Shown here: positions 45,021 through 52,476 of the stretch, in pieces
Numbering within the stretch: position 1 is the stretch's first letter
Layout: each line of letters opens with the position of its first letter
Assembly (NCBI GenBank): GCA_002421005.1
Contig: DIJC01000024.1
Coordinates: 127,957-180,432, forward strand
Length of the DNA stretch: 52,476 nt
Direction: 5' to 3'
From: Enterobacteriaceae bacterium UBA5654
GTDB taxonomy: Bacteria > Pseudomonadota > Gammaproteobacteria > Enterobacterales > Enterobacteriaceae
The notes under the pieces: generated by a model
Database searches by the model: none
What the model saw: only the letters and a program-made list of their open reading frames with translations
What the model was told of the DNA's origin: nothing
Program-made: the position numbers and the translations under genes

Positions 45021-46060
45021 GCGACGCGCTGAACATCGAGCCGCCGTTAACGCCGCTGACTCCGCTGCCGGAAAACTTCTGGCGCGAAATGATGCAAACG
45101 CCGTGGCGCTACGATTTGTTTCAGCTTCTGCGCCGTCTTGATGCGCAGGGCGGCGAGCGCTACCCGTTGGGACGCTCGCCGCTGCCGAAATTTGAACCGC
45201 TGCGCATCGGTCAGAAACCGTCGATGAGCTTTGCATCGTCCACGGTGGCGTCGGTCAGCCGCCGGGAAAAAAGCGGCCTGCATGAGATTTCGATCCACAG
45301 TTTCGGTCTTTTCGGCCCCAACGGGCCGCTGCCAGTGCATATCACGGAATACGTTCGTGAGCGGATCCATCATCACCAGGATGACAGCCTGAGCGCGTTT
45401 GCCGATCTGTTTCACCATCGCCTGACGCTGCTGTTTTACCGGGCGTGGGCGGATGCGCAGCCTACCGTCTCCCTCGATCGCCACGACAATAAACGCTTTG
45501 CGACGTATCTGGCGTCGCTTATCGGCATGGGCCAGCCGGGGCAAATGGAAAAAGGCAGCCTCGACGAACATGCGAGATTTACCCACGCCGGGCATCTCAC
45601 CCGGCACAGCCGGGACCCGGAAGGGCTGGAAAAAATTCTGCGCAATTATTTCAACGTGCCGGTCACGCTGGTGACCAATGTGCCGCAGTGGATGCCGCTG
45701 ACGGTGCGCGAGCAGGCCCAGCTTAGTGCGGGCAGGCGGCGACCCCGGCTTGGCGAATCGGCATTTCTGGGGGTCGCCGTGCGTGACGTGCAGCATAAAT
45801 TCCGCATCGAGCTGGGACCGCTGACGGCGGAAGATTATCAGCGCTTCCTGCCGGACGGACCCTGGCTGACGGCGCTGCGCGACTGGGTGCGTCAGTATCT
45901 GGGTATTGAATATGAATGGGACGTGCGCCTCATCTTACGGGCTGAAGCCGTACAGGGCGCAACGTTATGCGGCGGCGGGCGGCTGGGATACAGCACCTGG
46001 CTTGGCCGTCAGCCTCAGCCGGGCGCGCGTGGCGACCTGCTTTTTCCGGTAGAAAAATAG
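45017..46060 (+). CDS. tssG: T6SS baseplate protein TssG
   Basis: A 347-residue baseplate subunit (ImpH/VasB family), with the characteristic PWRYDLFQLLRRLDA segment near residues 30-44 and an HSFGLFGPNGPLPVHITEYVRER-like core. It forms the TssF2G heterotrimer that binds TssK. It overlaps tssF by 4 bp. clpV begins 50 bp later. No disruption is visible. Confidence 0.95.
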   Translation: MSDALNIEPPLTPLTPLPENFWREMMQTPWRYDLFQLLRRLDAQGGERYPLGRSPLPKFEPLRIGQKPSMSFASSTVASVSRREKSGLHEISIHSFGLFGPNGPLPVHITEYVRERIHHHQDDSLSAFADLFHHRLTLLFYRAWADAQPTVSLDRHDNKRFATYLASLIGMGQPGQMEKGSLDEHARFTHAGHLTRHSRDPEGLEKILRNYFNVPVTLVTNVPQWMPLTVREQAQLSAGRRRPRLGESAFLGVAVRDVQHKFRIELGPLTAEDYQRFLPDGPWLTALRDWVRQYLGIEYEWDVRLILRAEAVQGATLCGGGRLGYSTWLGRQPQPGARGDLLFPVEK

Positions 46061-46110
46061 CGTTCTCTTTTTTTCTGTCATCAAAAATCATTTTATCAAC
46101 GGAACCGATC

Positions 46111-48732
46111 ATGTCAGAAATCAGCCGCGCCGTACTCTTCGGCAAACTGGATACGCTGTTATTTACCTCGCTGGAGAGCGCAACGGCATTTTGTAAGCTG
46201 CGGGGAAATCCTTATGTGGAGCTGGTCCACTGGCTCCATCAACTGATGCAGCAGCAGGATGGTGATTTACAGCAGGCGATACGTCATTTTTCCCTTGATG
46301 AGCAGGCGCTGACGCGCGATATCGTCGCGGCGCTGGATGCGCTGCCGCGCGGGGCAACCTCCATATCCGATCTTTCCGAGCACATCGACAGCGCCGTCGA
46401 GCGCGCCTGGGTTTACGGCTCGCTGAAATACGGCGTCAGCCGCATTCGCGGTGGGCATCTGCTGGCGGGCATTCTGAAAACCTGGAATCTGGCGAACGTC
46501 CTGAAAAGTATTTCTCCGCAGTTCAGCCATATCAACGGCGATGCGTTGCTGGAGCAGTTCGATACCATTTTTGCCAACAGTAAAGAGAGCGGGCAGGTCA
46601 TGACCGCCGCGTCGCCGACTGACGGCGGGCTGATGTCTGGCGGACAAAGCACGCTGGCGCAGTACGGACAGGATCTGACCGCGCGGGCGCGCGAGGGCAA
46701 AATCGATCCGGTGAGCGGGCGCGACGAGGAAATCCGCCAGATGGTCGATATTCTGATGCGGCGTCGGCAGAACAATCCGCTGCTGACCGGCGAAGCCGGG
46801 GTGGGGAAAACCGCCGTGGTCGAAGGGCTGGCGCTACGGATCGCCGCCGGTGAAGTGCCGGAGCCGCTGAAAAACATTCAGCTCTGGCTGCTGGACATCG
46901 GCATGTTGCAGGCCGGGGCCGGGATGAAAGGAGAATTCGAAGCGCGTCTTCAGGCGTTGATCAACGAAGTGCAGTCCAGCGCCACGCCGATTGTGCTGTT
47001 TATTGACGAGATCCATACGCTGATCGGCGCGGGCGGACAACAGGGAACGGGCGATGCCGCCAACCTGCTGAAACCTGCGCTGGCACGGGGGCAACTGCGC
47101 ACCGTCGGGGCGACGACCTGGGCTGAATACAAAAAATACATCGAGAAAGATCCGGCGCTGACCCGCCGTTTCCAGACGGTGCAGGTTCACGAGCCGGACG
47201 AAGAAAAAGCCATTCTGATGCTGCGCAGCACGGTTTCCCCGCTGGAGAAGCATCATCGCGTCCTGCTGCTGGATGAAGCGGTCAACGCGGCGGTGAAGCT
47301 GTCGCACCGCTATATTCCCGCCCGCCAGTTGCCGGACAAAGCCGTTGCCCTGCTCGACACCGCCTGCGCCCGCGTGGCGGTCAGCCAGAGCGCCACGCCG
47401 CCGCAGCTTGAAGATTGCCTGCACCGCATTGCCGCGCTGGAGGTGGAAATCGGCATCGCCGGGCGCGAAGCCAGAGTCGGAGCGGGGAACCGCGAGCGTG
47501 TCGCCACCCTGATTGCCGCCCGCGAGCAGAGTGAAGCGGAGCGTGACGCGCTGATCCTGCGCTGGCAGCAGGAGCGCGAACTGGTCGAAGCGATTATTGA
47601 TATCCGCGCGCAGCTTCACGCGCAGGACGATGAAGCGGCCCAGGAGCCGTTGCGCGCTGCGCTGGCGGAAAAACAGCAGGCGCTGGTGCAGTTGCAGGGC
47701 GAAACGCCGCTGCTGTTCGCCGCCGTCGATGAAAACGTGGTCGCGTCGGTGGTCTCTGACTGGACCGGCATTCCGCTGGGGCGAATGGTTAAAAACGAAA
47801 TCGACGCGGTTCTGCAACTGGCGGACACTCTCAACCAGCGGGTGATTGGTCAGCGTCACGGGCTGGAGCTTATCGCGAAACGCGTCCAGACATCGCGCGC
47901 GCGCCTTGACGATCCTAATAAGCCGATGGGCGTTTTCATGCTCTGCGGTCCTTCCGGGGTGGGCAAAACCGAAACCGCGCTGGCGCTGGCGGAATCGCTG
48001 TACGGCGGCGAGCAGAACGTCATCACCATTAACATGAGCGAGTTTCAGGAAGCGCATACCGTATCCACGCTCAAAGGCGCGCCTCCGGGATATGTCGGCT
48101 ACGGCGAGGGCGGCGTGTTAACCGAGGCGGTGCGTCGGCGGCCTTACAGCGTGGTGCTGCTTGATGAAATCGAAAAAGCGCACCCCGACGTGCATGAAAT
48201 TTTCTTCCAGGTTTTTGATAAAGGCTGGATGGAGGATGGCGAAGGGCGGCATATCGATTTTCGCAATACCATCATCATTCTGACCTCCAACGTCGGCACG
48301 GATCTGATTAGCGCTATGTGCGCCGACCCGGATTTAATCCCGGAGCCGGAAGCGCTGGGCAGCGCGCTGCGTCAGCCGTTATTACAGGTCTTCCCGCCTG
48401 CGCTACTGGGGCGTTTGCTGGTGGTGCCGTATTACCCGCTCAGCGATGACATGCTGGCGCAAATTGTGCGTCTGCAACTGAAGCGCATTCAGCGTCGTCT
48501 TGAAGAAAACCACGGCATTATTTCAGAGATAGATGACAGCGTGATCCAACACATTGTGCAACGGTGTACGGAAGTCGAGTCGGGCGGACGTATGGTTGAC
48601 GCCATTCTTACTAACACATTGCTTCCGCAGATGAGCCAAATTTTGCTAACCGCCAGCCGCAGTGATGAGCAGTATCAACGCCTGCATATTACCTGCGAGC
48701 AGGGCGAGTTTCATTGTCAGTTTGCCGCGTAA
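46111..48732 (+). CDS. clpV: T6SS sheath-recycling ATPase ClpV (TssH)
   Basis: An 873-residue AAA+ ATPase of the ClpB class that disassembles contracted sheath. The N domain (about 1-160) differs from ClpB. The first ATPase has Walker A GEAGVGKT (about 228-235) and Walker B VLFIDEIHTLIGAGG. The second has GPSGVGKT (about 613-620) and VVLLDEIEKAHPDV. A middle coiled-coil region lies near 425-530. I chose the ATG at 46111 (MSEISRA); an open frame reaching back to 45967 overlaps tssG and is not conserved. Confidence 0.96.
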   Translation: MSEISRAVLFGKLDTLLFTSLESATAFCKLRGNPYVELVHWLHQLMQQQDGDLQQAIRHFSLDEQALTRDIVAALDALPRGATSISDLSEHIDSAVERAWVYGSLKYGVSRIRGGHLLAGILKTWNLANVLKSISPQFSHINGDALLEQFDTIFANSKESGQVMTAASPTDGGLMSGGQSTLAQYGQDLTARAREGKIDPVSGRDEEIRQMVDILMRRRQNNPLLTGEAGVGKTAVVEGLALRIAAGEVPEPLKNIQLWLLDIGMLQAGAGMKGEFEARLQALINEVQSSATPIVLFIDEIHTLIGAGGQQGTGDAANLLKPALARGQLRTVGATTWAEYKKYIEKDPALTRRFQTVQVHEPDEEKAILMLRSTVSPLEKHHRVLLLDEAVNAAVKLSHRYIPARQLPDKAVALLDTACARVAVSQSATPPQLEDCLHRIAALEVEIGIAGREARVGAGNRERVATLIAAREQSEAERDALILRWQQERELVEAIIDIRAQLHAQDDEAAQEPLRAALAEKQQALVQLQGETPLLFAAVDENVVASVVSDWTGIPLGRMVKNEIDAVLQLADTLNQRVIGQRHGLELIAKRVQTSRARLDDPNKPMGVFMLCGPSGVGKTETALALAESLYGGEQNVITINMSEFQEAHTVSTLKGAPPGYVGYGEGGVLTEAVRRRPYSVVLLDEIEKAHPDVHEIFFQVFDKGWMEDGEGRHIDFRNTIIILTSNVGTDLISAMCADPDLIPEPEALGSALRQPLLQVFPPALLGRLLVVPYYPLSDDMLAQIVRLQLKRIQRRLEENHGIISEIDDSVIQHIVQRCTEVESGGRMVDAILTNTLLPQMSQILLTASRSDEQYQRLHITCEQGEFHCQFAA

Positions 48733-48758
48733 CGCGATCATAAAGAGAGCTTTTGACT

Positions 48759-50213
48759 ATGACGGATAATGATAACAATCGGACTGTCCCTAACGCACTG
48801 CCGATCGGATACCGCTTTAACGAGTTTGAAATTAAAGAGGTGATCGGCGGCGGCGGCTTTGGCATCGTGTACCGGGCCTGGGATCACCAGCTTGAGCGCA
48901 CCATCGCTATTAAAGAATTTATGCCCGCTTCTCTGGCGATCCGTAACGATGATATGAATCTGGTGCTGCGCAGCGAGCGCTTCAGCAAAGCCTTTTCCGC
49001 CGGGCTGAACAGTTTTATCCAGGAGGCGCGGTTACTGGCGCGCTTTAATCATCCTAATCTGGTGCACGTACTGCGCTTCTGGGTACAGAACGACACCGCC
49101 TACATGGGCACCCTGTTTTACAGCGGCACCGCACTTTCCCGGCTGCGTGAACAGAACCCCACGCTGGTGAATGAAGCCTGGATCCGCCGGATGCTGCCAA
49201 CGCTGCTTGGTGCGGTGAAAACGCTCCATGATGAAGGGTATCTGCACCGCGATATCTCACTGGATAACATTCAGATGCAGGATAACGGCCTGCCGGTGCT
49301 GCTGGATTTCGGCTCGGCCCGCCGCACCATCGGCAATTTGTCCGATGAAACGGAAACCATGCTGCGTCCCGGCTTCGCCCCCATTGAACAGTACACCGAT
49401 GACAATGAAAGCGAGCAGGGCCCCTGGACCGATATCTACGCGCTTGGCGCGGTGCTGTACACGCTGATTGTCGGCTCGCCGCCGCCGGTGAGCGTGGTGC
49501 GCAGTATTCAGGACAGCTATCAACCGCTGGCAGAGCGCCCGTTGCCGGGCTATTCATTACCGCTGTTACAGGCGATTGACCGGGCGCTGGCGCTGCGTAT
49601 GGAAGATCGCCCGCAGTCGATTGATGAGTTTGCCGCGCTGATTGAGATGCCGGTTGCCGGTCCTGCCGATGGGCTGGGCGTGAAGAAGCCGGGTACGATG
49701 CTGGTGCCGGTGGAAGAGCCGGAGGCCGAAGCCTCGGTCCTCGACTGGCGGCGCTATAAAGTCCCCGGCATGATTGCCGCAGGCGTACTGGCAGGCGTTA
49801 TCGTCGGGGCGCTGGTGTTTGGCGGCAGCGAGAAACAGGCCGCCCCGGACACCGCCAGCGCCACCCCGACCCCACCCGCGCAGACAGCGCCGACGGTGCC
49901 GCCCGTTCAGCCAGCGACAACGCCAGCCGAAAGCACCCCGGCAAAAGTCGACAACGCGCCGCCTGCTGCCGTTACCACTCCGCCTGCCGCCGCCGAAGCG
50001 GCACCGGTCGCGCTGGTTTACGTGCGTATCCAGAATGGCGAAGCGCTGGCGCTGAACGGCAAAGCGGTATCGCTGACCCCGGCGACCAACGGCTTCGGAT
50101 CGCTGAAGCTGGCGCCGGGGCGCTACGAGTTCACGGTGCAGGGCAACGGTCAGACCCGTACCCGCGCACTGGAGATTGATAAACCCGGCACCTGGTTTAT
50201 CAATCCGCAATGA
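48759..50213 (+). CDS. ppkA: T6SS Ser/Thr kinase PpkA
   Basis: A 484-residue membrane kinase. The cytoplasmic kinase domain (about 18-290) has the glycine loop GGGGFGIVY, Lys52 in IAIKEF, HRDISLDN (catalytic Asp about 165) and DFGSARR. Serine replaces the usual HRDxK lysine, as in several PpkA proteins. One transmembrane helix (about 336-357) leads to an Ala/Pro/Thr linker and a small periplasmic PEGA-like domain (about 420-484). It should phosphorylate TagH to trigger firing. The ATG at 48759 is preferred over a TTG two codons earlier. It sits between clpV and vgrG. Confidence 0.92.
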   Translation: MTDNDNNRTVPNALPIGYRFNEFEIKEVIGGGGFGIVYRAWDHQLERTIAIKEFMPASLAIRNDDMNLVLRSERFSKAFSAGLNSFIQEARLLARFNHPNLVHVLRFWVQNDTAYMGTLFYSGTALSRLREQNPTLVNEAWIRRMLPTLLGAVKTLHDEGYLHRDISLDNIQMQDNGLPVLLDFGSARRTIGNLSDETETMLRPGFAPIEQYTDDNESEQGPWTDIYALGAVLYTLIVGSPPPVSVVRSIQDSYQPLAERPLPGYSLPLLQAIDRALALRMEDRPQSIDEFAALIEMPVAGPADGLGVKKPGTMLVPVEEPEAEASVLDWRRYKVPGMIAAGVLAGVIVGALVFGGSEKQAAPDTASATPTPPAQTAPTVPPVQPATTPAESTPAKVDNAPPAAVTTPPAAAEAAPVALVYVRIQNGEALALNGKAVSLTPATNGFGSLKLAPGRYEFTVQGNGQTRTRALEIDKPGTWFINPQ

Positions 50214-50268
50214 TAATTCATTCAACGCTGCCCACACGGGCGCGCTGCTGTCAGATCAGGATGTAATC

Positions 50269-52200
50269 ATGCTTAACCGAATTACTGTCCGGCTCCCGGT
50301 CGACGGTCTGCTGTTCTGGAAACTCTCCGGTCGTGAAGCGATGTCCGAATCGTTCACGCTGACCCTGACGCTGCTCGGCACCGATGCACGCATTGACCGC
50401 AGCAAACTGCTTGGTCAGCCGGTGACGGTGACCATTCCCACGGAAAGCCTGGCTGCGCCGCGCTGCCTTAACGGCAAAATCACCCGCGCGGCGGTCAGCG
50501 CCGCTGAACTGTCCGGCACCCGCTACGCGGTGTACCAGCTGACGGTGGAGCCGGACCTGTGGCCGATGAAGCGCGACCGTAACCTGCGTATTTTCCAGGG
50601 GCAGACGGTGCCGCAGATTATCAAAACCCTGCTGGGCGAGTACCAGGTGAACCTGGAGGACCGGCTCACCGGCAGCTACCGGGTGTGGGATTACTGCGTC
50701 CAGTACCAGGAAAGCAGCCTGGATTTTATCAGCCGCCTGATGGAGCTGGAGGGCATCGCTTACCATTTTCAGCATGAGGCGGACCGCCACACCCTGGTGC
50801 TGACCGACGCCGCCACCCAGCACCAGCCGGTTGCCGGTTATGAAACCATTCCCTATCACCAGACGCCGTCGGGCGGCAGCACGGATGAAGAGGGCATCAG
50901 CCAGTGGGCGCTGGAGGACAGCGTGACGCCGGGAATTTACAGCCTCGACGACTACGACTTCCGCAAGCCCGGCGCGTGGCTGTTCCAGGCCCGGCAGAAC
51001 CCGGCCTCGCCGCAGCCGGGGAACATCGACGTTTATGACTGGCCGGGGCGTTTTGTCGAGCACGGGCACGGGGAGTTCTACGCCCGGATACGCCAGGAGC
51101 GCTGGCAGGTGGAGCACCAGCAGATCCAGGCCACCGCCACGGCGGTGGGCATTGCGCCCGGCCGCACCTTCGCCCTGAGCAACGCGCCGTTTTTCAGCGA
51201 TAACGGCGAGTACCTGACCACCGCCGCAGGCTACTACTTCGAGGAAAACCGCTACGCCAGCGGGGACAGCGGCGAGACGGTGCACCGGATCGATTTCACG
51301 GTGATCCCGTCGGCGGTGACCTTCCGCCCCGCCCCGGTCACGGCGTGGCCGCGCACTTTCGGCCCGCAGACGGCAAAAGTGGTGGGACCGCAGGGCGAGA
51401 GCATCTGGACCGACAAATACGGGCGCATCAAGGTGAAATTTCACTGGGATCGACAGGCGAAAGGCGACGACACCAGCTCCTGCTGGGTGCGCGTCTCCAG
51501 CGCCTGGGCGGGACAGGGCTTCGGCGGGGTGCAAATTCCGCGCGTGGGTGACGAAGTGGTGATCGACTTTATCAACGGCGACCCGGATCGCCCCATCGTC
51601 ACCGGACGGGTCTATAACGAAGCGAGTATGCCGCCGTGGGCGCTGCCTGCCGCCGCCACGCAGATGGGTTTTCTGAGCCGCTCGAAGGATGGCTCGGTCG
51701 ATAACGCCAACGCCCTGCGCTTTGAGGACAAAGCGGGCGAAGAGCAGGTATGGGTGCAGGCGGAACGTAACCTTGATACCAACGTTAAGAACGACGAAAC
51801 CCACACCATCGAAAAAAATCACACTCAGTTTATCGGCGAAAACGAAACTCTGCGGGTGGTGAAGGACCAGAACGCGGGGGTCAAAGGCAATATTACCTGT
51901 CTGACGGGCAATACCCGCAACGATAAAGTCGTCAATAATTTCACGCTTGCTGCCGGTAATACGCTGCGGCTGGAGTGTGGCGAAAGCGCTATTGAACTCA
52001 CGCAGGATGGCAGCGTCAATATTATTGGTAATACTTTTAATTTCACCGCCAAAAAAAGCGCACAGATTAATACCCTCACCGGGGAACTGCATCTGAACCC
52101 GGACGGGGGCGGCAATGCGATTGATGCACCGGGCACCGGGCATCAAAGCGATATTCAGCAGGAAGTGGATGAATTTTTCGTTTTTAACGCGGGTAAATAA
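50269..52200 (+). CDS. vgrG: T6SS spike protein VgrG (first copy)
   Basis: A 643-residue spike protein (TssI). The gp27-like base domain occupies about 1-380 and the gp5-like OB domain about 385-480 (VVGPQGESIWTDKYGRIKVKFHWDR; VPRVGDEVVIDF-type segment). A beta-helix needle follows, ending without any extra enzymatic domain. The start at 50269 (MLNRITV) is the exact point where identity with the second copy begins; the frame reaches back to 50176 inside ppkA but is not conserved. It is the usual canonical length, so effectors would have to be carried through adaptors or PAAR proteins. Confidence 0.95.
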   Translation: MLNRITVRLPVDGLLFWKLSGREAMSESFTLTLTLLGTDARIDRSKLLGQPVTVTIPTESLAAPRCLNGKITRAAVSAAELSGTRYAVYQLTVEPDLWPMKRDRNLRIFQGQTVPQIIKTLLGEYQVNLEDRLTGSYRVWDYCVQYQESSLDFISRLMELEGIAYHFQHEADRHTLVLTDAATQHQPVAGYETIPYHQTPSGGSTDEEGISQWALEDSVTPGIYSLDDYDFRKPGAWLFQARQNPASPQPGNIDVYDWPGRFVEHGHGEFYARIRQERWQVEHQQIQATATAVGIAPGRTFALSNAPFFSDNGEYLTTAAGYYFEENRYASGDSGETVHRIDFTVIPSAVTFRPAPVTAWPRTFGPQTAKVVGPQGESIWTDKYGRIKVKFHWDRQAKGDDTSSCWVRVSSAWAGQGFGGVQIPRVGDEVVIDFINGDPDRPIVTGRVYNEASMPPWALPAAATQMGFLSRSKDGSVDNANALRFEDKAGEEQVWVQAERNLDTNVKNDETHTIEKNHTQFIGENETLRVVKDQNAGVKGNITCLTGNTRNDKVVNNFTLAAGNTLRLECGESAIELTQDGSVNIIGNTFNFTAKKSAQINTLTGELHLNPDGGGNAIDAPGTGHQSDIQQEVDEFFVFNAGK

Positions 52201-52218
52201 TCGAACGGAATAAACGCT

Positions 52219-52476
52219 ATGCTTAACCGAATTACTGTCCGGCTCCCGGTCGACGGTCTGCTGTTCTGGAAACTCTCCGGTCGTGAAGCGATGTCCGAAT
52301 CGTTCACGCTGACCCTGACGCTGCTCGGCACCGATGCGCGCATTGACCGCAGCAAACTGCTTGGTCAGCCGGTGACGGTGACCATTCCCACGGAAAGCCT
52401 GGCCGCGCCGCGCTGCCTTAACGGCAAAATCACCCGCGCGGTGGTCAGCGCCGCCGAACTGTCCGGCACCCGCTAC
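52219..52476 (+). CDS. vgrG: Second VgrG copy, 5' part only
   Basis: The first 86 codons of another vgrG, cut off by the end of the window. Compared with 50269-50526 only four bases differ, three of them silent and one changing Ala to Val. Identity starts at the ATG; the bases just upstream differ. It follows the first vgrG by 18 bp with a CGGAA ribosome site, so the two form a tandem pair. Its C terminus and any linked effector lie outside the window. Confidence 0.93.
   Translation, partial: MLNRITVRLPVDGLLFWKLSGREAMSESFTLTLTLLGTDARIDRSKLLGQPVTVTIPTESLAAPRCLNGKITRAVVSAAELSGTRY

Noticed and set aside
45967..46110. N-terminal extension of ClpV
   Set aside because: It overlaps tssG and encodes unrelated sequence; the family N terminus begins at 46111.
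46834..48057. 407-codon minus-strand open frame
   Set aside because: Antisense to the ClpV ATPase domains, no ribosome site and shadow-like composition.
50251..52146. 631-codon minus-strand open frame
   Set aside because: Antisense to vgrG over its full length; Arg/His/Val-rich composition of a shadow frame.

Overview
The window is chromosomal DNA of a GC-rich member of the Enterobacteriaceae. Backbone genes (cdh, tpiA, yiiQ, yiiR, fpr, glpX, recG, trmH, spoT, rpoZ, gmk, ligB) are close to their E. coli and Salmonella counterparts. The combination of an lsr locus between cdh and tpiA (the position I recall for Salmonella) with an Enterobacter/Serratia-like type VI secretion cluster suggests Enterobacter or a near relative. 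Genus is an inference. The first 17 bases are a run of G, and the last gene is cut off, so this looks like a contig or contig piece.

Layout. (1) 1-410: poly-G run and an array of CCCTCTCC/GGAGAGGG palindromic repeats. (2) 464-1219: cdh. (3) 1235-11067: AI-2 quorum-sensing locus. A leftward unit lsrR-lsrK-cupin diverges from a rightward operon lsrACDBFG-lsrE. The shared 248-bp control region carries a near-consensus CRP site and two matching inverted repeats (TGAACAW-N19-TTGTTCA), one per promoter, which I propose as LsrR operators. (4) 11144-12448: a DASS/SLC13-type permease with its own sigma-70-like promoter. (5) 12493-16349: tpiA, yiiQ, yiiR, fpr, glpX. (6) 16415-24218: recG, trmH, spoT, rpoZ, gmk leftward and ligB rightward. 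glpX lies directly behind recG, with no glpF or glpK in the window. In E. coli these two blocks are about 6 min apart, so this is a rearrangement or a misjoin. (7) 24219-25112: AT-rich gap. (8) 25113-52476: a T6SS cluster, all rightward.

The T6SS cluster has all 13 core parts: TssJ, K, L, M (membrane complex; TssL carries its own OmpA-like peptidoglycan-binding domain), TssK, A, E, F, G (baseplate and cap), TssB, C (sheath), Hcp (tube), ClpV (sheath recycling) and VgrG (spike). It also encodes a complete phosphorylation switch (kinase PpkA, phosphatase PppA, FHA protein TagH) plus TagF and the TssB-associated TagJ. One cargo module is present: the Tae4 peptidoglycan amidase with its periplasmic Tai4 immunity protein, placed between tssC and hcp. 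A first vgrG is followed after 18 bp by a second whose visible 258 bp differ at only four positions. No PAAR gene is in view.

Least-described parts: the secreted proline-repeat protein at 40761-41765 between pppA and tagJ; the SH3-like lipoprotein that opens the T6SS cluster; the 14-bp perfect palindrome and hairpin ahead of it; the twin lsr operators; the cupin attached to lsrRK; and the recG|glpX junction. I found no RNA genes, CRISPR arrays, insertion sequences or phage genes.
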